Source of the DNA: JABSOG01 sp965277695
GTDB taxonomy: Bacteria > Pseudomonadota > Gammaproteobacteria > Enterobacterales > Alteromonadaceae
Length of the DNA stretch: 64,000 nucleotides
Assembly: GCA_965277695.1 (NCBI GenBank)
Contig: CBDIDQ010000033.1
Location: forward strand, 62,001 to 126,000
Reading direction: 5' to 3'
Below, in pieces: positions 1-8,076 of this stretch. Made by a program: the position numbers and the translations under genes. The notes under the pieces were generated by a model, which was given only the letters and a program-made list of their open reading frames with translations, was not told the DNA's origin and did no database searches. Within the stretch, counting starts at the first letter, position 1. The number at the start of each line of letters is the position of its first letter.

Positions 1-188
1 AAGTGTTAGCGAACTTTAATATTGCTCTTGCAGGATGAATGCGAGAGTAGCCTATCATATAACCTCACTAACCTATAACAAAGACTGCCTACCCTACCAA
101 AGCTGCTATAACAGGGTTTGTTGGTTAACCTACCATTACAGGCTTTGGTGGGTTATACACCAAATAAAATTTTATTAGAGAACACACC

Positions 189-1046
189 ATGAACACAACC
201 CCAACAGACCCACTCGACTTATTCGATTTGGCCGAAATAGACACCCGTCAACGCTGGCAACAGCGCCCGCCCAAAGACTTTCCCAGCGCATGGGCCAGCG
301 AATGGGGTTTTGACGAATATGGTTTGTGGCAAAGTTTTGTGGTTAAAGGCATTTATTACAAGATGCGTTATATCCCGCCGGGTACGTTTTTAATGGGGTC
401 CCCTGAAAATGAGCCTGAACGGGGAGATAATGAAATTCAACATCAAGTTACCCTGACAGACGGCTTTTGGCTGGCAGAAACAACCGTAACCCAGCAATTA
501 TGGCAAGCAGTGATGAAAGAAAACCCTAGTTATTTTAAAGAAAGTGAGTTGTTGCCAGTTGAGCAGGTTAGCTGGGATGATTGTCAAAAATTCTGCCAGC
601 AACTTAATCAATGTGTGCCGGGATTATCAGTAGAGCTGCCAACAGAAGCCCAATGGGAATACGCTTGCCGAGCAGGTACGCAAACACCGTTTTCGACGGG
701 AGAGCAATTAACCTCTGAGCAGGCTAATTATCGTGGAAGTCACCCCTATAACGATGGAGCTAAAGGCGAGTATCGAGGCAAAACTGTAACGGTAAACGCA
801 TTCACGCCTAACCCGTGGGGTTTAATGCAAATGCACGGCAATGTTTGGGAGTGGTGTGAGGATGTGTGGGGCGACTATGAGCCTCAAGCTCAAACCAACC
901 CGTTGGCTCAATTTGAATCGGAACGTCGTGTTGTGCGTGGCGGCAGTTGGATCGATGTTGGCCGTCGCTGCCGTTCGGCTTGCCGTGACGCTAGCAGGCG
1001 AGGTATTGCTGACTACCTCGTTGGCTTGCGTGTCACCCAGGTCTAG
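189..1046 (+). CDS. FGE-sulfatase (SUMF1) domain protein
   Basis: This 285-residue protein has the formylglycine-generating-enzyme/C-type-lectin fold. Residues 60-285 carry the family landmarks: PPGTFLMGS near residue 64, ELPTEAQWEYACRAG near 150, WGLMQMHGNVWEWCEDVW near 210 and RVVRGGSW near 247. Most bacterial members of this family are not sulfatase activators. They serve as ligand-binding, enzyme-like or diversity-generating target proteins, so catalytic formylglycine synthesis is not claimed here. No signal peptide is visible. The ATG follows GAGAA by a few bases. The gene is monocistronic, on the opposite strand to the toxin-antitoxin pair downstream. Its last 30 codons are unusual (see the separate entry). 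Family assignment is secure; function is unknown. Confidence 0.85.
   Translation: MNTTPTDPLDLFDLAEIDTRQRWQQRPPKDFPSAWASEWGFDEYGLWQSFVVKGIYYKMRYIPPGTFLMGSPENEPERGDNEIQHQVTLTDGFWLAETTVTQQLWQAVMKENPSYFKESELLPVEQVSWDDCQKFCQQLNQCVPGLSVELPTEAQWEYACRAGTQTPFSTGEQLTSEQANYRGSHPYNDGAKGEYRGKTVTVNAFTPNPWGLMQMHGNVWEWCEDVWGDYEPQAQTNPLAQFESERRVVRGGSWIDVGRRCRSACRDASRRGIADYLVGLRVTQV
951..1040 (+). other. Possible diversified C-terminus (variable-region-like)
   Basis: After the conserved GGSW, the codons at the positions usually occupied by Asn in this fold are ATC GAT GTT, then GAC GCT AGC, then ATT GCT GAC TAC CTC GTT. All end in C or T, and the conserved framework residues lie between them. That is the pattern left by adenine mutagenesis of AAY codons in diversity-generating retroelements that use FGE-type targets. 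A GC-rich tract follows the stop codon. No reverse transcriptase, Avd or template repeat is visible in this window, so this is an inference only. Confidence 0.3.
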
Positions 1047-1169
1047 CCAGAAAAAAACAGCGAGCTGCGCCCGCAGCACCGACCCGCAGCGGAGCAAGGG
1101 CGGTCAAGGGTAAAGCGAGCGAGACGGCTGGCACTGGTTATTCGGTAAAAATGGATTGAAATAACCGAT

Positions 1170-1439
1170 TTAAAATAAATCGGAATGAGTCCCTGTTCGG
1201 TATAGAATTAATTGTTGATTCTCTTTGTCAATATAATAAATAAGCAACCAGTCCGGTTCAATATGTACTTCGTAGCAAGGTCGCCAATTGCCAACCAAAG
1301 GGTGGTTTTTGTATTTGTCTTCGAGTTTTTGCCCCGAAACCAGCTTATTGAGGATCACTTCCAACTTTGAAAAGTTTTTACTTCTTTTTTTGAGCTTTTT
1401 TATATCTTTTTCGAATCTGGTTTTTGTGATTATTTCCAT
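1170..1439 (-). CDS. yafQ: YafQ-family mRNA interferase toxin
   Basis: This 89-residue basic protein is of the RelE/YafQ ribosome-dependent endoribonuclease type. It shows the YafQ hallmarks NHPLVGNWRPCYEVHIEPDW around residues 45-64 and a C-terminal TGTHSDLF whose histidine matches the catalytic histidine near the end of YafQ. The start codon overlaps the end of the antitoxin gene by 10 bp, so the two are translationally coupled, in the usual antitoxin-first order. The length matches the family (about 90 residues). The system probably acts as a growth-arrest or stabilisation module next to the origin block. The gene symbol is by family similarity. Confidence 0.88.
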   Translation of the reverse strand: MEIITKTRFEKDIKKLKKRSKNFSKLEVILNKLVSGQKLEDKYKNHPLVGNWRPCYEVHIEPDWLLIYYIDKENQQLILYRTGTHSDLF

Positions 1440-1672
1440 AATTCAGATAGCTCATCAACACTATTATATGAATTTCCACCCTGCTCTTTTAATGCTTCAA
1501 GTGTTTGTGGGTTGGGCTTTTTCCCGGTTGGCGTAAAAGGAAGTCCTCCTGTATTGATGCATTGCATCAGAAACATTCTGACAGCATCTGTTGTCGTTAA
1601 GCCCATTTCCTTAAATAGTGCATCAGCTTTAACCTTGATTTCGTCATTTACTCTGGTTTGTATTGTCAGCAT
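1430..1672 (-). CDS. dinJ: RelB/DinJ-family antitoxin
   Basis: This 80-residue protein has an N-terminal ribbon-helix-helix-type segment (LTIQTRVNDEIKVKADALF) followed by the RelB/DinJ signature GLTTTDAVRMFLMQCINTGGLPF. The acidic C-terminal tail would wrap the toxin. It is the first gene of the pair and, by family precedent, autorepresses the operon with the toxin as co-repressor. Just upstream (about 1690-1730) are near-direct repeats of the type GTAATAGCAAT and GTAACAGCAAT that could be operator half-sites; this is inference. Confidence 0.88.
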   Translation of the reverse strand: MLTIQTRVNDEIKVKADALFKEMGLTTTDAVRMFLMQCINTGGLPFTPTGKKPNPQTLEALKEQGGNSYNSVDELSELWK

Positions 1673-1773
1673 GATATTGCCCTCTATCTATTTACTATTT
1701 CGAATATAGTGTAATAGCAATGTAACAGCAATGTTTTTGTAATGGTTTTATATTACAATTGCATTGATATGTC

Positions 1774-1911
1774 TCATTCAAGCAGCTCCTGTCGACGTTT
1801 AACCATTTCTAAACGAATTAAATCCGGATGATCATCGCCAAGTTCCAAGCCTGGATGGTGCGATAAGCCAAATCTCAGCAATAGCCCACGGTAATCGTCG
1901 TCCAGAATCTT
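1774..1911 (-). pseudogene. C-terminal remnant of an unidentified gene
   Basis: Reading from 1911 down gives 45 residues without a plausible start codon, preceded in frame by a stop. The text includes LDDDYRGLLLRFGLSHHPGL and ends RRQELLE. The composition looks like the end of a real protein rather than random sequence. I do not recognise the family. It sits between the toxin-antitoxin pair and mnmE, which suggests past insertion and deletion here. Confidence 0.35.
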
Positions 1912-1940
1912 TCATTAGTTGATAGGCGTTTCTAACCCTT

Positions 1941-2027
1941 GTAGAACGAGCGCCAGCTCGTGATTTTGGTGGATTCTATTGCAAGGTTCGAGACGAATTC
2001 TATCGCGAGCCGGAGCTCGCTCCTACG
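1941..2027. repeat. Intergenic hairpin pair (REP-like)
   Basis: Two GC-rich hairpins, ACGAGCGCCAGCTCGT (1946-1961) and GCGAGC...GCTCGC (from about 2005), end in CTCCTACG. This arrangement is typical of dispersed 'GTAGGAGCGAGC' repeats in gammaproteobacteria. No second copy occurs in this window, so family membership is inferred from appearance only. Confidence 0.35.
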
Positions 2028-2062
2028 TGTCCTTTTTGTGTAAGTGCGAAGGTAAGGGGGGT

Positions 2063-3430
2063 TTATTTACCAATACAAAAAGAACTAAATATCTTACCAA
2101 GCAGGTCGTCGGAAGTGAATTGGCCGGTGATTTCGTTGAGCTGTAATTGGCTTTGGCGTAAATCTTCTGCCAGCAGCTCTCCGGCGGTGTGTTGTTCTAA
2201 TTGTTGCTGACCTTGGCGTAAATGGCTTTGGGCTTCGTTGAGAGCGTTTATGTGGCGTCTGCGGGCCATGAAACCGCCTTCGGTGGAGCCTTTGTAACCC
2301 ATCGCTTGTTTGAGGTGGGCTTTGAGCAAGTCAATTCCTTCGCCGGATTTGGCGGCGAGGGCAATAACTGGGTGGTCATTGTCATTAAACTGGCTGATAA
2401 CTTCGCCAGATAGGTCGGCTTTGTTGCGTATCACGGTTAAATTGGCGTTTTCTGGTAATTTATCGACAAAATCAGGCCAGATTTGATCAGGTTGGTTAGC
2501 CGTTGTGGTGGTGGCATCAACCATAAACAAGATGATGTCGGCTTGTTCGATCTCGTTCCATGCCCGTTCGATGCCGATTTGTTCAACGGTATCGGCATTA
2601 TCACGTAATCCGGCGGTATCGATGATATGCAGTGGCATACCGTCGATATGGATGTGTTCTCGCAGCACATCCCGGGTGGTGCCTGCAATATCGGTGACGA
2701 TAGCGGCTTCTTTGCCTGCCAGGGCGTTAAGCAGGCTCGACTTTCCGGCGTTGGGTCGGCCTGCAATCACTACTCGCATTCCTTCACGAATGATCGAACC
2801 TTGCTTAGCTTCGTTAAGAACGTCGGCTAATGTGTCGATAATGGCTTGTAAATCGTTGGTGACCTTGCCATCAGAGAGAAAATCAATTTCTTCTTCGGGA
2901 AAGTCGATAGCGGCTTCTACGTACATGCGCAAGTGGATGACATCTTCGACCAAGTTGTTTACTTTGGCAGAGAACTGGCCTTGAAGTGAATGCATCGCTG
3001 AACGCGCGGCTTGTTCTGAGGTGCTATCAATCAGGTCAGCAATGGCTTCGGCTTGGGTTAGATCGATTTTGTCGTTTAAAAAAGCTCGCTCGCTGAATTC
3101 GCCGGGCTTGGCAATTCGAATCCCGGGTATCATTAATATTTGTTTGATTAACATATCAAGAATAACAGGGCCGCCATGACCTTGTAATTCAAGTACATCT
3201 TCACCAGTAAATGAGTTGGGTCCGGCAAAATACAGTGCTATGCCTTGGTCAATAACTTGGTTTTGACTGTCGAGAAAGGGGCAATATTCGGCTTGACGAG
3301 TACGGGGAACCTTGCCAATCAGCTGGCTGGCCACTTGTTTGGCCAGCTTGCCTGAGACGCGGATAATACCCACACCACCACGACCCGGCGCGGTGGCTTG
3401 TGCAACTATGGTGTCTGTATTTGTGTTCAT
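2063..3430 (-). CDS. mnmE: tRNA uridine-5-carboxymethylaminomethyl GTPase MnmE
   Basis: MnmE, with MnmG, builds the cmnm5 modification on the wobble U34 of certain tRNAs. The protein is 455 residues (family about 454). It has an N-terminal folate-binding/dimerisation domain (PGRGGVGIIRVSG at 14-26), a central G domain with P-loop GRPNAGKSSL near 225, DTAGLRD near 270 and NKAD near 338, and the invariant C-terminal CIGK whose cysteine is functionally essential. It is the last gene of the rpmH-rnpA-yidD-yidC-mnmE run. The usual companion mnmG is not downstream in this window; a toxin-antitoxin pair and a remnant occur there instead. Confidence 0.97.
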   Translation of the reverse strand: MNTNTDTIVAQATAPGRGGVGIIRVSGKLAKQVASQLIGKVPRTRQAEYCPFLDSQNQVIDQGIALYFAGPNSFTGEDVLELQGHGGPVILDMLIKQILMIPGIRIAKPGEFSERAFLNDKIDLTQAEAIADLIDSTSEQAARSAMHSLQGQFSAKVNNLVEDVIHLRMYVEAAIDFPEEEIDFLSDGKVTNDLQAIIDTLADVLNEAKQGSIIREGMRVVIAGRPNAGKSSLLNALAGKEAAIVTDIAGTTRDVLREHIHIDGMPLHIIDTAGLRDNADTVEQIGIERAWNEIEQADIILFMVDATTTTANQPDQIWPDFVDKLPENANLTVIRNKADLSGEVISQFNDNDHPVIALAAKSGEGIDLLKAHLKQAMGYKGSTEGGFMARRRHINALNEAQSHLRQGQQQLEQHTAGELLAEDLRQSQLQLNEITGQFTSDDLLGKIFSSFCIGK

Positions 3431-3449
3431 ATTAACAAATCATTAGTTA

Positions 3450-3508
3450 CGAGGTTGAAACCTCGTCTACGGTAGAGCAAGTGCACCGTAGACGAGAATT
3501 TATTCTCG
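3450..3508. repeat. REP-like composite palindrome, copy 1 (full)
   Basis: The element reads hairpin CGAGGTTGAAACCTCG, core TCTACGG, a 13-base spacer, core CCGTAGA, hairpin CGAGAATTTATTCTCG. The architecture is the same as the copy at 43077-43135, although the second hairpin differs in sequence. It fills the mnmE-yidC gap and could form a cruciform or an RNA hairpin between the two genes. Confidence 0.75.
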
Positions 3509-3513
3509 TTGGT

Positions 3514-5160
3514 TTATCCCTTCGCTGGTTTAACCATTAAACCGGCTTTTTCCATACCGCGATAAATATATAACGTTTGCAAGATGGAGATCACGTTGTT
3601 AACCAACCAGTAAAGTACCAAACCTGCGGGGAAAATCACGAATAACACCGAGAAGAATACCGGCATCCACATCATCACTTTTTGCTGCATCGGATCAGTG
3701 GTTGGTGTCGGTTGTAGCTTCTGCATTAAGAACATGCTGGCTCCGTACAGTACTGGCAATACGTAGTACGGGTCTTTTGTCGATAAATCGGTGATCCACA
3801 AAATGAACTCGGCATGGCGTAATTCAACACTTTCCATCAACATCCAATACAAGGCGAGGAAGATTGGCATCTGTAACAATAAAGGCAAACAACCACTCAT
3901 GGGGTTTACGCCTTCTTTTTTGTACAGCTCCATCATCGCAGGACCCATTTTTTGTTTGTCATCACCAAAACGTTGCTTCAACTGCTCCATTTTAGGCTGC
4001 AAGTTACGCATTCTCGCCATCGATACGGTTTGTTTTTTGGTTAACCAATAAAGCCCTGATTTGACGATCACTGTGATTAAGATGATAGCGACACCCCAGT
4101 TGCCAACGATGCCAAACAGCTCGACCAGCAAAAAGAATAAGATTTTGCTGATAAACCACAAAGGGCCGTAATCAACCGTTAGCCCAAGAGTTTCAGAGAT
4201 TTTGTTAAGTTCTTTTTGGTTCTTTGGACCAGCATATAAGGTGGTGGTGATGGTTTCGGTTTGACCCGGTTGGATATCAATCTCAGGACCTTTAAAACCA
4301 ATGATAGCGCTGCCGTTAGAGGCGACGTTACTGTAAATCAGGTTTTTTTGCTCAGCAAAAGGCACCCAAGAGGCAACAAAATAATGCTGCTGCATCGCCA
4401 CCCAACCACCTAATGTGCTTTTGGCTAGATCTCGCTCCAACATGTCGTCAAGGTCATATTTTTCATAACGCTCTTCTTTGGTCGAATAAGTCGCGGCGTT
4501 ATACGCATTCATCATCATGGTGCTCTCTGGTGCCAAGATGACTTTTTTCAGTTGTGCGTAATTTTGTACTGTTTTGATTTCACCACTGCTGTTTTTAACT
4601 GTGTAAGTCACTGAAATATCGTAACTATCAGGTTTAACGGTGAAGGTTTTAGTAATACTTAAACCTTGCGCATTAGCCCAAGTGAGCGGGATTTCAACAG
4701 CATCGCTACCGGTGATGTCATAGGATTTTTTCGCGGTGCCATATAAAGGTCGACCATTGCGGCTACCGTCAGGACCATCACGACCAATCAAACCACTTTG
4801 CGCTTTATGTTGCTTAGACAATAATTCAACAGGCTCAGGTTGACCTTGCTCTATTGGGTATTTTAATAAGTTACCACCAACAATATCACCACCAGTGGTG
4901 TCAATAATTAGGTCCAGTACATTACTTTTTACTGTGATAAAACGCTCAGTTTGTAATTGTAACGGTTGGTCATTATTTTGTGCCGAAACAGGCACGTCGA
5001 CGCTGGCATTGCCTGTATTACTACTGCTCGGAGCATCCGCAGATTCTAGCGGTTGCTGGGCGACTACAGGTTGCGGGTTATAATCTTTTTGCCACTCTTG
5101 AAATAAAAAGAAGCTAACAAGAATAAGTCCGATGAAAAGAAACTGACGTTGCGAGTCCAT
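3514..5160 (-). CDS. yidC: Membrane protein insertase YidC
   Basis: YidC inserts and folds inner-membrane proteins, alone or with SecYEG. The 548-residue protein has an N-terminal membrane anchor (residues 6-20, FLFIGLILVSFFLF), a large periplasmic domain of about residues 55-345, and the conserved five-helix core from about 350, including NWGVAIILITVIVKSGLYWLT with the hydrophilic-groove arginine replaced by lysine (VKS). It also contains the PMSGCLPLLLQMPIFLALYW segment. The length matches gammaproteobacterial YidC. It lies 7 bp downstream of yidD in the conserved operon order. Confidence 0.97.
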   Translation of the reverse strand: MDSQRQFLFIGLILVSFFLFQEWQKDYNPQPVVAQQPLESADAPSSSNTGNASVDVPVSAQNNDQPLQLQTERFITVKSNVLDLIIDTTGGDIVGGNLLKYPIEQGQPEPVELLSKQHKAQSGLIGRDGPDGSRNGRPLYGTAKKSYDITGSDAVEIPLTWANAQGLSITKTFTVKPDSYDISVTYTVKNSSGEIKTVQNYAQLKKVILAPESTMMMNAYNAATYSTKEERYEKYDLDDMLERDLAKSTLGGWVAMQQHYFVASWVPFAEQKNLIYSNVASNGSAIIGFKGPEIDIQPGQTETITTTLYAGPKNQKELNKISETLGLTVDYGPLWFISKILFFLLVELFGIVGNWGVAIILITVIVKSGLYWLTKKQTVSMARMRNLQPKMEQLKQRFGDDKQKMGPAMMELYKKEGVNPMSGCLPLLLQMPIFLALYWMLMESVELRHAEFILWITDLSTKDPYYVLPVLYGASMFLMQKLQPTPTTDPMQQKVMMWMPVFFSVLFVIFPAGLVLYWLVNNVISILQTLYIYRGMEKAGLMVKPAKG

Positions 5161-5167
5161 GATTGAA

Positions 5168-5479
5168 TTAACTCTCTTTATTGCTGTTGGTTGTTTTGGG
5201 TTGGCACCTATCTTCTGGCGCTTTTTCTGCTATTTTTTCTGCTATTTTTTCTGGCACTGGGTCGTAACCCCCCGCGCACAGCGGGTGACATCTTAATAGA
5301 CGCTTGGTGGTAAGCCAACTGCCTTTTACTGATCCATGACAATTAATTGCTTCAATAGCATAGTGCGAGCAAGTGGGTGTGAAACGACATCTCGGACCTA
5401 TTAATGCGCTAATTGTCAGCTGGTAAAATCTTACCAGTCCGGTTAGCAATCTTTGCATTTGCGAATGAGCTTTTGCCAT
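5168..5479 (-). CDS. yidD: Membrane protein insertion efficiency factor YidD
   Basis: YidD is a small membrane-associated protein that assists YidC-dependent insertion. The conserved block is at residues 10-75, with YQLTISALIGPRCRFTPTCS and RLLRCHPLCAGGYDPVP. The gene overlaps rnpA by 37 bp, as is common. At 103 residues it is longer than the typical 80-90. The C-terminus carries a duplicated EKIA motif encoded by a 12-bp tandem repeat (about 5225-5255), which looks like a recent replication-slippage expansion. The true start could be the second Met (residue 8). Confidence 0.93.
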   Translation of the reverse strand: MAKAHSQMQRLLTGLVRFYQLTISALIGPRCRFTPTCSHYAIEAINCHGSVKGSWLTTKRLLRCHPLCAGGYDPVPEKIAEKIAEKAPEDRCQPKTTNSNKES

Positions 5480-5826
5480 AACTTCGTCAATTGTGTCGCT
5501 AACTCCTGATTACTCAGGGTATCAGTGCCATTTTTGGCCATTACAATAATATCGATGTTGGGCAATTCATGCTGATTCAAACGAAAACTTTCTCGGGTCA
5601 AACGTTTGATCCGGTTGCGGGCAACCGCTTTTTTTACGCGTTTTTTGGCAATAGTTAAACCTAATCGAGGTTTTCCAAGATCATTGGGTTTTGCTAAAAA
5701 AGTGAAGGCATTAGAAGAGGCAACAACGGGATTTTTGAAGATGGGGGTGAAGTCTGAGGGAGTCAATAATCTCGACTCCCTCAAGAATGCAAATTCAGTC
5801 ACTGTATCAGTGAACGAATTAAGCAC
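5443..5826 (-). CDS. rnpA: Ribonuclease P protein component
   Basis: RnpA is the basic protein cofactor of RNase P, which matures tRNA 5' ends. The family signature appears as LGLTIAKKRVKKAVARNRIKRLTRESFR (about residues 55-82; key residues R73, N74, R75 of the RNR motif). The longest reading starts at GTG 5826 and overlaps the rpmH stop. A second GTG at 5802 gives TEFAFLRESRLLTPSDF, which aligns better with the usual N-terminus and may be the real start. It lies between rpmH and yidD in the classic operon. Confidence 0.95.
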   Translation of the reverse strand: MLNSFTDTVTEFAFLRESRLLTPSDFTPIFKNPVVASSNAFTFLAKPNDLGKPRLGLTIAKKRVKKAVARNRIKRLTRESFRLNQHELPNIDIIVMAKNGTDTLSNQELATQLTKLWQKLIRKCKDC

Positions 5827-5953
5827 TTAGGCGAGCACGGCCTTTAGCACGACGACGTGCCAAGACTTTGCGACCGCCTACGGTAGCCATACGGGCACGG
5901 AAACCGTGTGTACGCTTACGCTTCAGGTTACTAGGTTGAAATGTTCTTTTCAT
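5819..5953 (-). CDS. rpmH: 50S ribosomal protein L34
   Basis: This 44-residue basic protein begins MKRTFQPSNLKRKRTHGFRA and ends RAKGRARLSA, which is diagnostic of bacterial L34. The ATG is at 5951-5953. The stop overlaps the longest rnpA reading by 8 bp. It is the first gene of the minus-strand operon, under the promoter at 6038-6066. Confidence 0.98.
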   Translation of the reverse strand: MKRTFQPSNLKRKRTHGFRARMATVGGRKVLARRRAKGRARLSA

Positions 5954-6037
5954 CGTCTTTCCAAAATTCTTAAGTCAGCGCTCATCTGTGTTAAAACACT
6001 TAACACACACTAATAACTGGGTGAAAAAAGAGGCGAG

Positions 6038-6066
6038 ATTTTATGCATTTAATTACCAGCTGTCAA
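6038..6066 (-). promoter_or_regulatory. Strong sigma-70 promoter of rpmH operon
   Basis: On the minus strand TTGACA (6061-6066) is followed after exactly 17 bases by TAAAAT (6038-6043), about 85 bp upstream of the rpmH start. This is a near-consensus sigma-70 promoter. A perfect DnaA box lies 6 bp upstream of the -35, which suggests that DnaA or replication timing may influence the operon. Confidence 0.75.
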
Positions 6067-6072
6067 CCCATT

Positions 6073-6198
6073 TGTGGATAACTTTAGTAGTTATTGGTTG
6101 TTTATTCGCAGTTATACACTAAAGCGGCTGATCCAGCAGCCGATCTGGGCTGACAATTGATGATCGTTTTGATCAATACCATTGATCTCGGCAGGATC
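6073..6198. promoter_or_regulatory. DnaA box plus six-GATC cluster upstream of dnaA
   Basis: TGTGGATAA at 6073-6081 is a perfect DnaA box (reverse of TTATCCACA). TTATACACT at 6112-6120 is a near match. Six GATC sites then occur within 69 bp (6130, 6142, 6162, 6171, 6184, 6195), about twenty times the random density. Clustered GATCs next to DnaA boxes mark SeqA/Dam-controlled dnaA promoters and origins in Dam-positive gammaproteobacteria. Only one perfect box is present, so this is more securely a dnaA/rpmH control region than a complete oriC. Confidence 0.6.
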
Positions 6199-6297
6199 TG
6201 ATTGTAGATGCTAAAAAGATTGTTCTTTTGCTTTTAAAGACAATACCAAGTTCAAGTAATACTATCGTTACAGGGTCGGGTGGACTTATCAGGGTTA

Positions 6298-6479
6298 CTG
6301 GAGCGTTTTGTTCTTTAAAAACATAAAAGCGACTACCACGGAGACGCGGAGATACGGAGAAGGTCAAAATCAAAAAACAGAAAAATAGTGTTTTAAGGTT
6401 TTGTTCTTGACCTTGTTTTTCTCCGTGCCTCCGTGTCTCCGTGGTGAAAATGCTGTTGATTTTTGAACGGAGGACTCCA
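6298..6479. repeat. MITE-like long palindrome, copy A
   Basis: The left arm CCACGGAGACGCGGAG (from 6336) pairs with CTCCGTGTCTCCGTGG in the right arm (to about 6443), and the outer ends TGGAG and ACTCCA also pair. The arrangement matches copy B at about 21.5 kb but is more diverged. It sits in the rpmH-dnaA spacer, between the GATC cluster and dnaA. It contains no credible gene. The open frame across it is a by-product of the repeat. Confidence 0.7.
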
Positions 6480-6665
6480 AAAACCTCAACAGCCCATCGG
6501 CTTTAAAGACGACAGTAGTCTGTATTGTACTTATTTAACCAACAAAAATCCAAATAAGACACAGCAAAAATAAACTTGGTGTTCATCGCATCTTTGAGGT
6601 CGCGTAAGTGGGTTAACTGTAGTAAAATTTCCGGTCTTAATTTTCATCCTTTGCCGGGAGTATAT

Positions 6666-8057
6666 GTGTATCAGGGTATCTGGAATAGTTGTCTACAGTT
6701 ATTAAAAGACGAACTACCCCCCCAGCAATTTAGTATGTGGATCCGTCCTTTGCAGATCGATTGCTCCGACGATACATTGACCTTATTTGCGCCAAACCGC
6801 TTTGTGCTAGACTGGGTTCGCGAAAAATACATTCATAAAATCAATGAAAACCTAGCTAGGTTGTGCGGCAATGATGCACCTAAATTACGCTTTGATGTGG
6901 GTAATAGACCCAATCGTGCGGCTAAAGTTGATAAAGTTAATGATAATAGTCATGTGAGCAATGGCCACGAAAATGGCCAAGCGACTGTTGCCCGTGCCGC
7001 CGCCGAAGAAAAGCAAAATAACCTGTTACCAAGCCATAAGTCTAACCTGAGAACCACCTATACCTTTGATAATTTCGTCCAAGGTAATTCAAACCAGTTA
7101 GCTAAAGCCGCCGCCAGTCAAGTGGGTGATAACCCCGGTGGTGCCTATAATCCGCTATTTATTTATGGCGGTACCGGTTTAGGTAAAACCCATTTGTTAC
7201 ACGCGGTGGGTAACGGTATCATTAAACAGAACCCGGATGCTAAGGTGATTTACATGCATTCGGAAAGATTCGTTCAAGATATGGTCAAAGCGTTGCAAAA
7301 TAACAAGATCGATCAGTTCAAGCAATATTACCGCTCGGTTGATGCTTTGCTGATAGATGACATTCAGTTTTTTGCTAAAAAAGAACGCTCGCAAGAAGAG
7401 TTTTTTCATACCTTTAATGCCTTGCTCGAAGGCAATCGCCAAATCATTTTAACCAGTGACCGCTATCCCAAAGAAATAGATGGGGTAGAAGATCGACTGA
7501 AAAGTCGTTTCGGTTGGGGTTTGACCATTAGCATCGAACCACCAGAGCTTGAAACTCGGGTGGCTATTTTGATGCAAAAAGCGCAACAAAGTAATATTAA
7601 GTTACCCGAAGAAGTGGCGTTTTTTATCGCCAAACGATTACGTTCAAATGTTCGTGAACTTGAAGGGGCATTGAATCGGGTAATAGCCAACGCTAATTTC
7701 ACTGGCAGACCAATCACTATCGATTTTGTCAAAGAGGCGTTGCGCGATTTGTTGGCATTGCATGACAAGTTGGTCACCGTCGAAAATATTCAAAAGACGG
7801 TGGCAGAATATTACAAAATTCGGGTGTCAGATATTTTATCAAAACGGCGTAGTCGTTCGGTAGCCAGACCGAGACAAATGGCGATGGCACTAGCAAAAGA
7901 ATTAACCAATCATAGTCTTCCTGAAATAGGCAATGCATTTGGTGGTAAAGATCACACCACCGTGTTGCACGCCTGTCGCAAAATCAGTGCGCTACGCGAA
8001 GAGTCGCACGATATCAAAGACGATTATCAAAATTTAATCAGAACATTGTCTTCCTAA
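6666..8057 (+). CDS. dnaA: Chromosomal replication initiator DnaA
   Basis: DnaA binds DnaA boxes and melts oriC. I place the start at GTG 6666, preceded by GGGAG with 5-bp spacing. This gives a 463-residue protein beginning MYQGIWNSCLQLLKDELPPQ, as in other DnaA proteins; the upstream in-frame extension is non-conserved. Domain I is residues 1-85, followed by a variable linker to about 125. The AAA+ domain has Walker A GGTGLGKTH, Walker B LLIDDIQF and the arginine-finger region KSRFGWGL. The C-terminal helix-turn-helix includes FGGKDHTTVLHAC, the box-recognition signature. It is the first gene of dnaA-dnaN-recF-gyrB. Confidence 0.98.
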   Translation: MYQGIWNSCLQLLKDELPPQQFSMWIRPLQIDCSDDTLTLFAPNRFVLDWVREKYIHKINENLARLCGNDAPKLRFDVGNRPNRAAKVDKVNDNSHVSNGHENGQATVARAAAEEKQNNLLPSHKSNLRTTYTFDNFVQGNSNQLAKAAASQVGDNPGGAYNPLFIYGGTGLGKTHLLHAVGNGIIKQNPDAKVIYMHSERFVQDMVKALQNNKIDQFKQYYRSVDALLIDDIQFFAKKERSQEEFFHTFNALLEGNRQIILTSDRYPKEIDGVEDRLKSRFGWGLTISIEPPELETRVAILMQKAQQSNIKLPEEVAFFIAKRLRSNVRELEGALNRVIANANFTGRPITIDFVKEALRDLLALHDKLVTVENIQKTVAEYYKIRVSDILSKRRSRSVARPRQMAMALAKELTNHSLPEIGNAFGGKDHTTVLHACRKISALREESHDIKDDYQNLIRTLSS

Positions 8058-8076
8058 GGTCTGTGCAGGTATATCC

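Noticed and set aside
841..1113. Frame overlapping the FGE-fold gene in another phase
   Set aside because: Shadow of the coding strand; the FGE-fold reading has clear family motifs.
6173..6373. Reading frame across the GGAGACACGGAG-type repeat
   Set aside because: It is produced by the palindromic repeat itself; similar spurious frames arise wherever this type of repeat occurs.
6000..6665. Complete oriC between rpmH and dnaA
   Set aside because: Only one perfect and one near-match DnaA box were found; I kept it as a control region rather than calling an origin.
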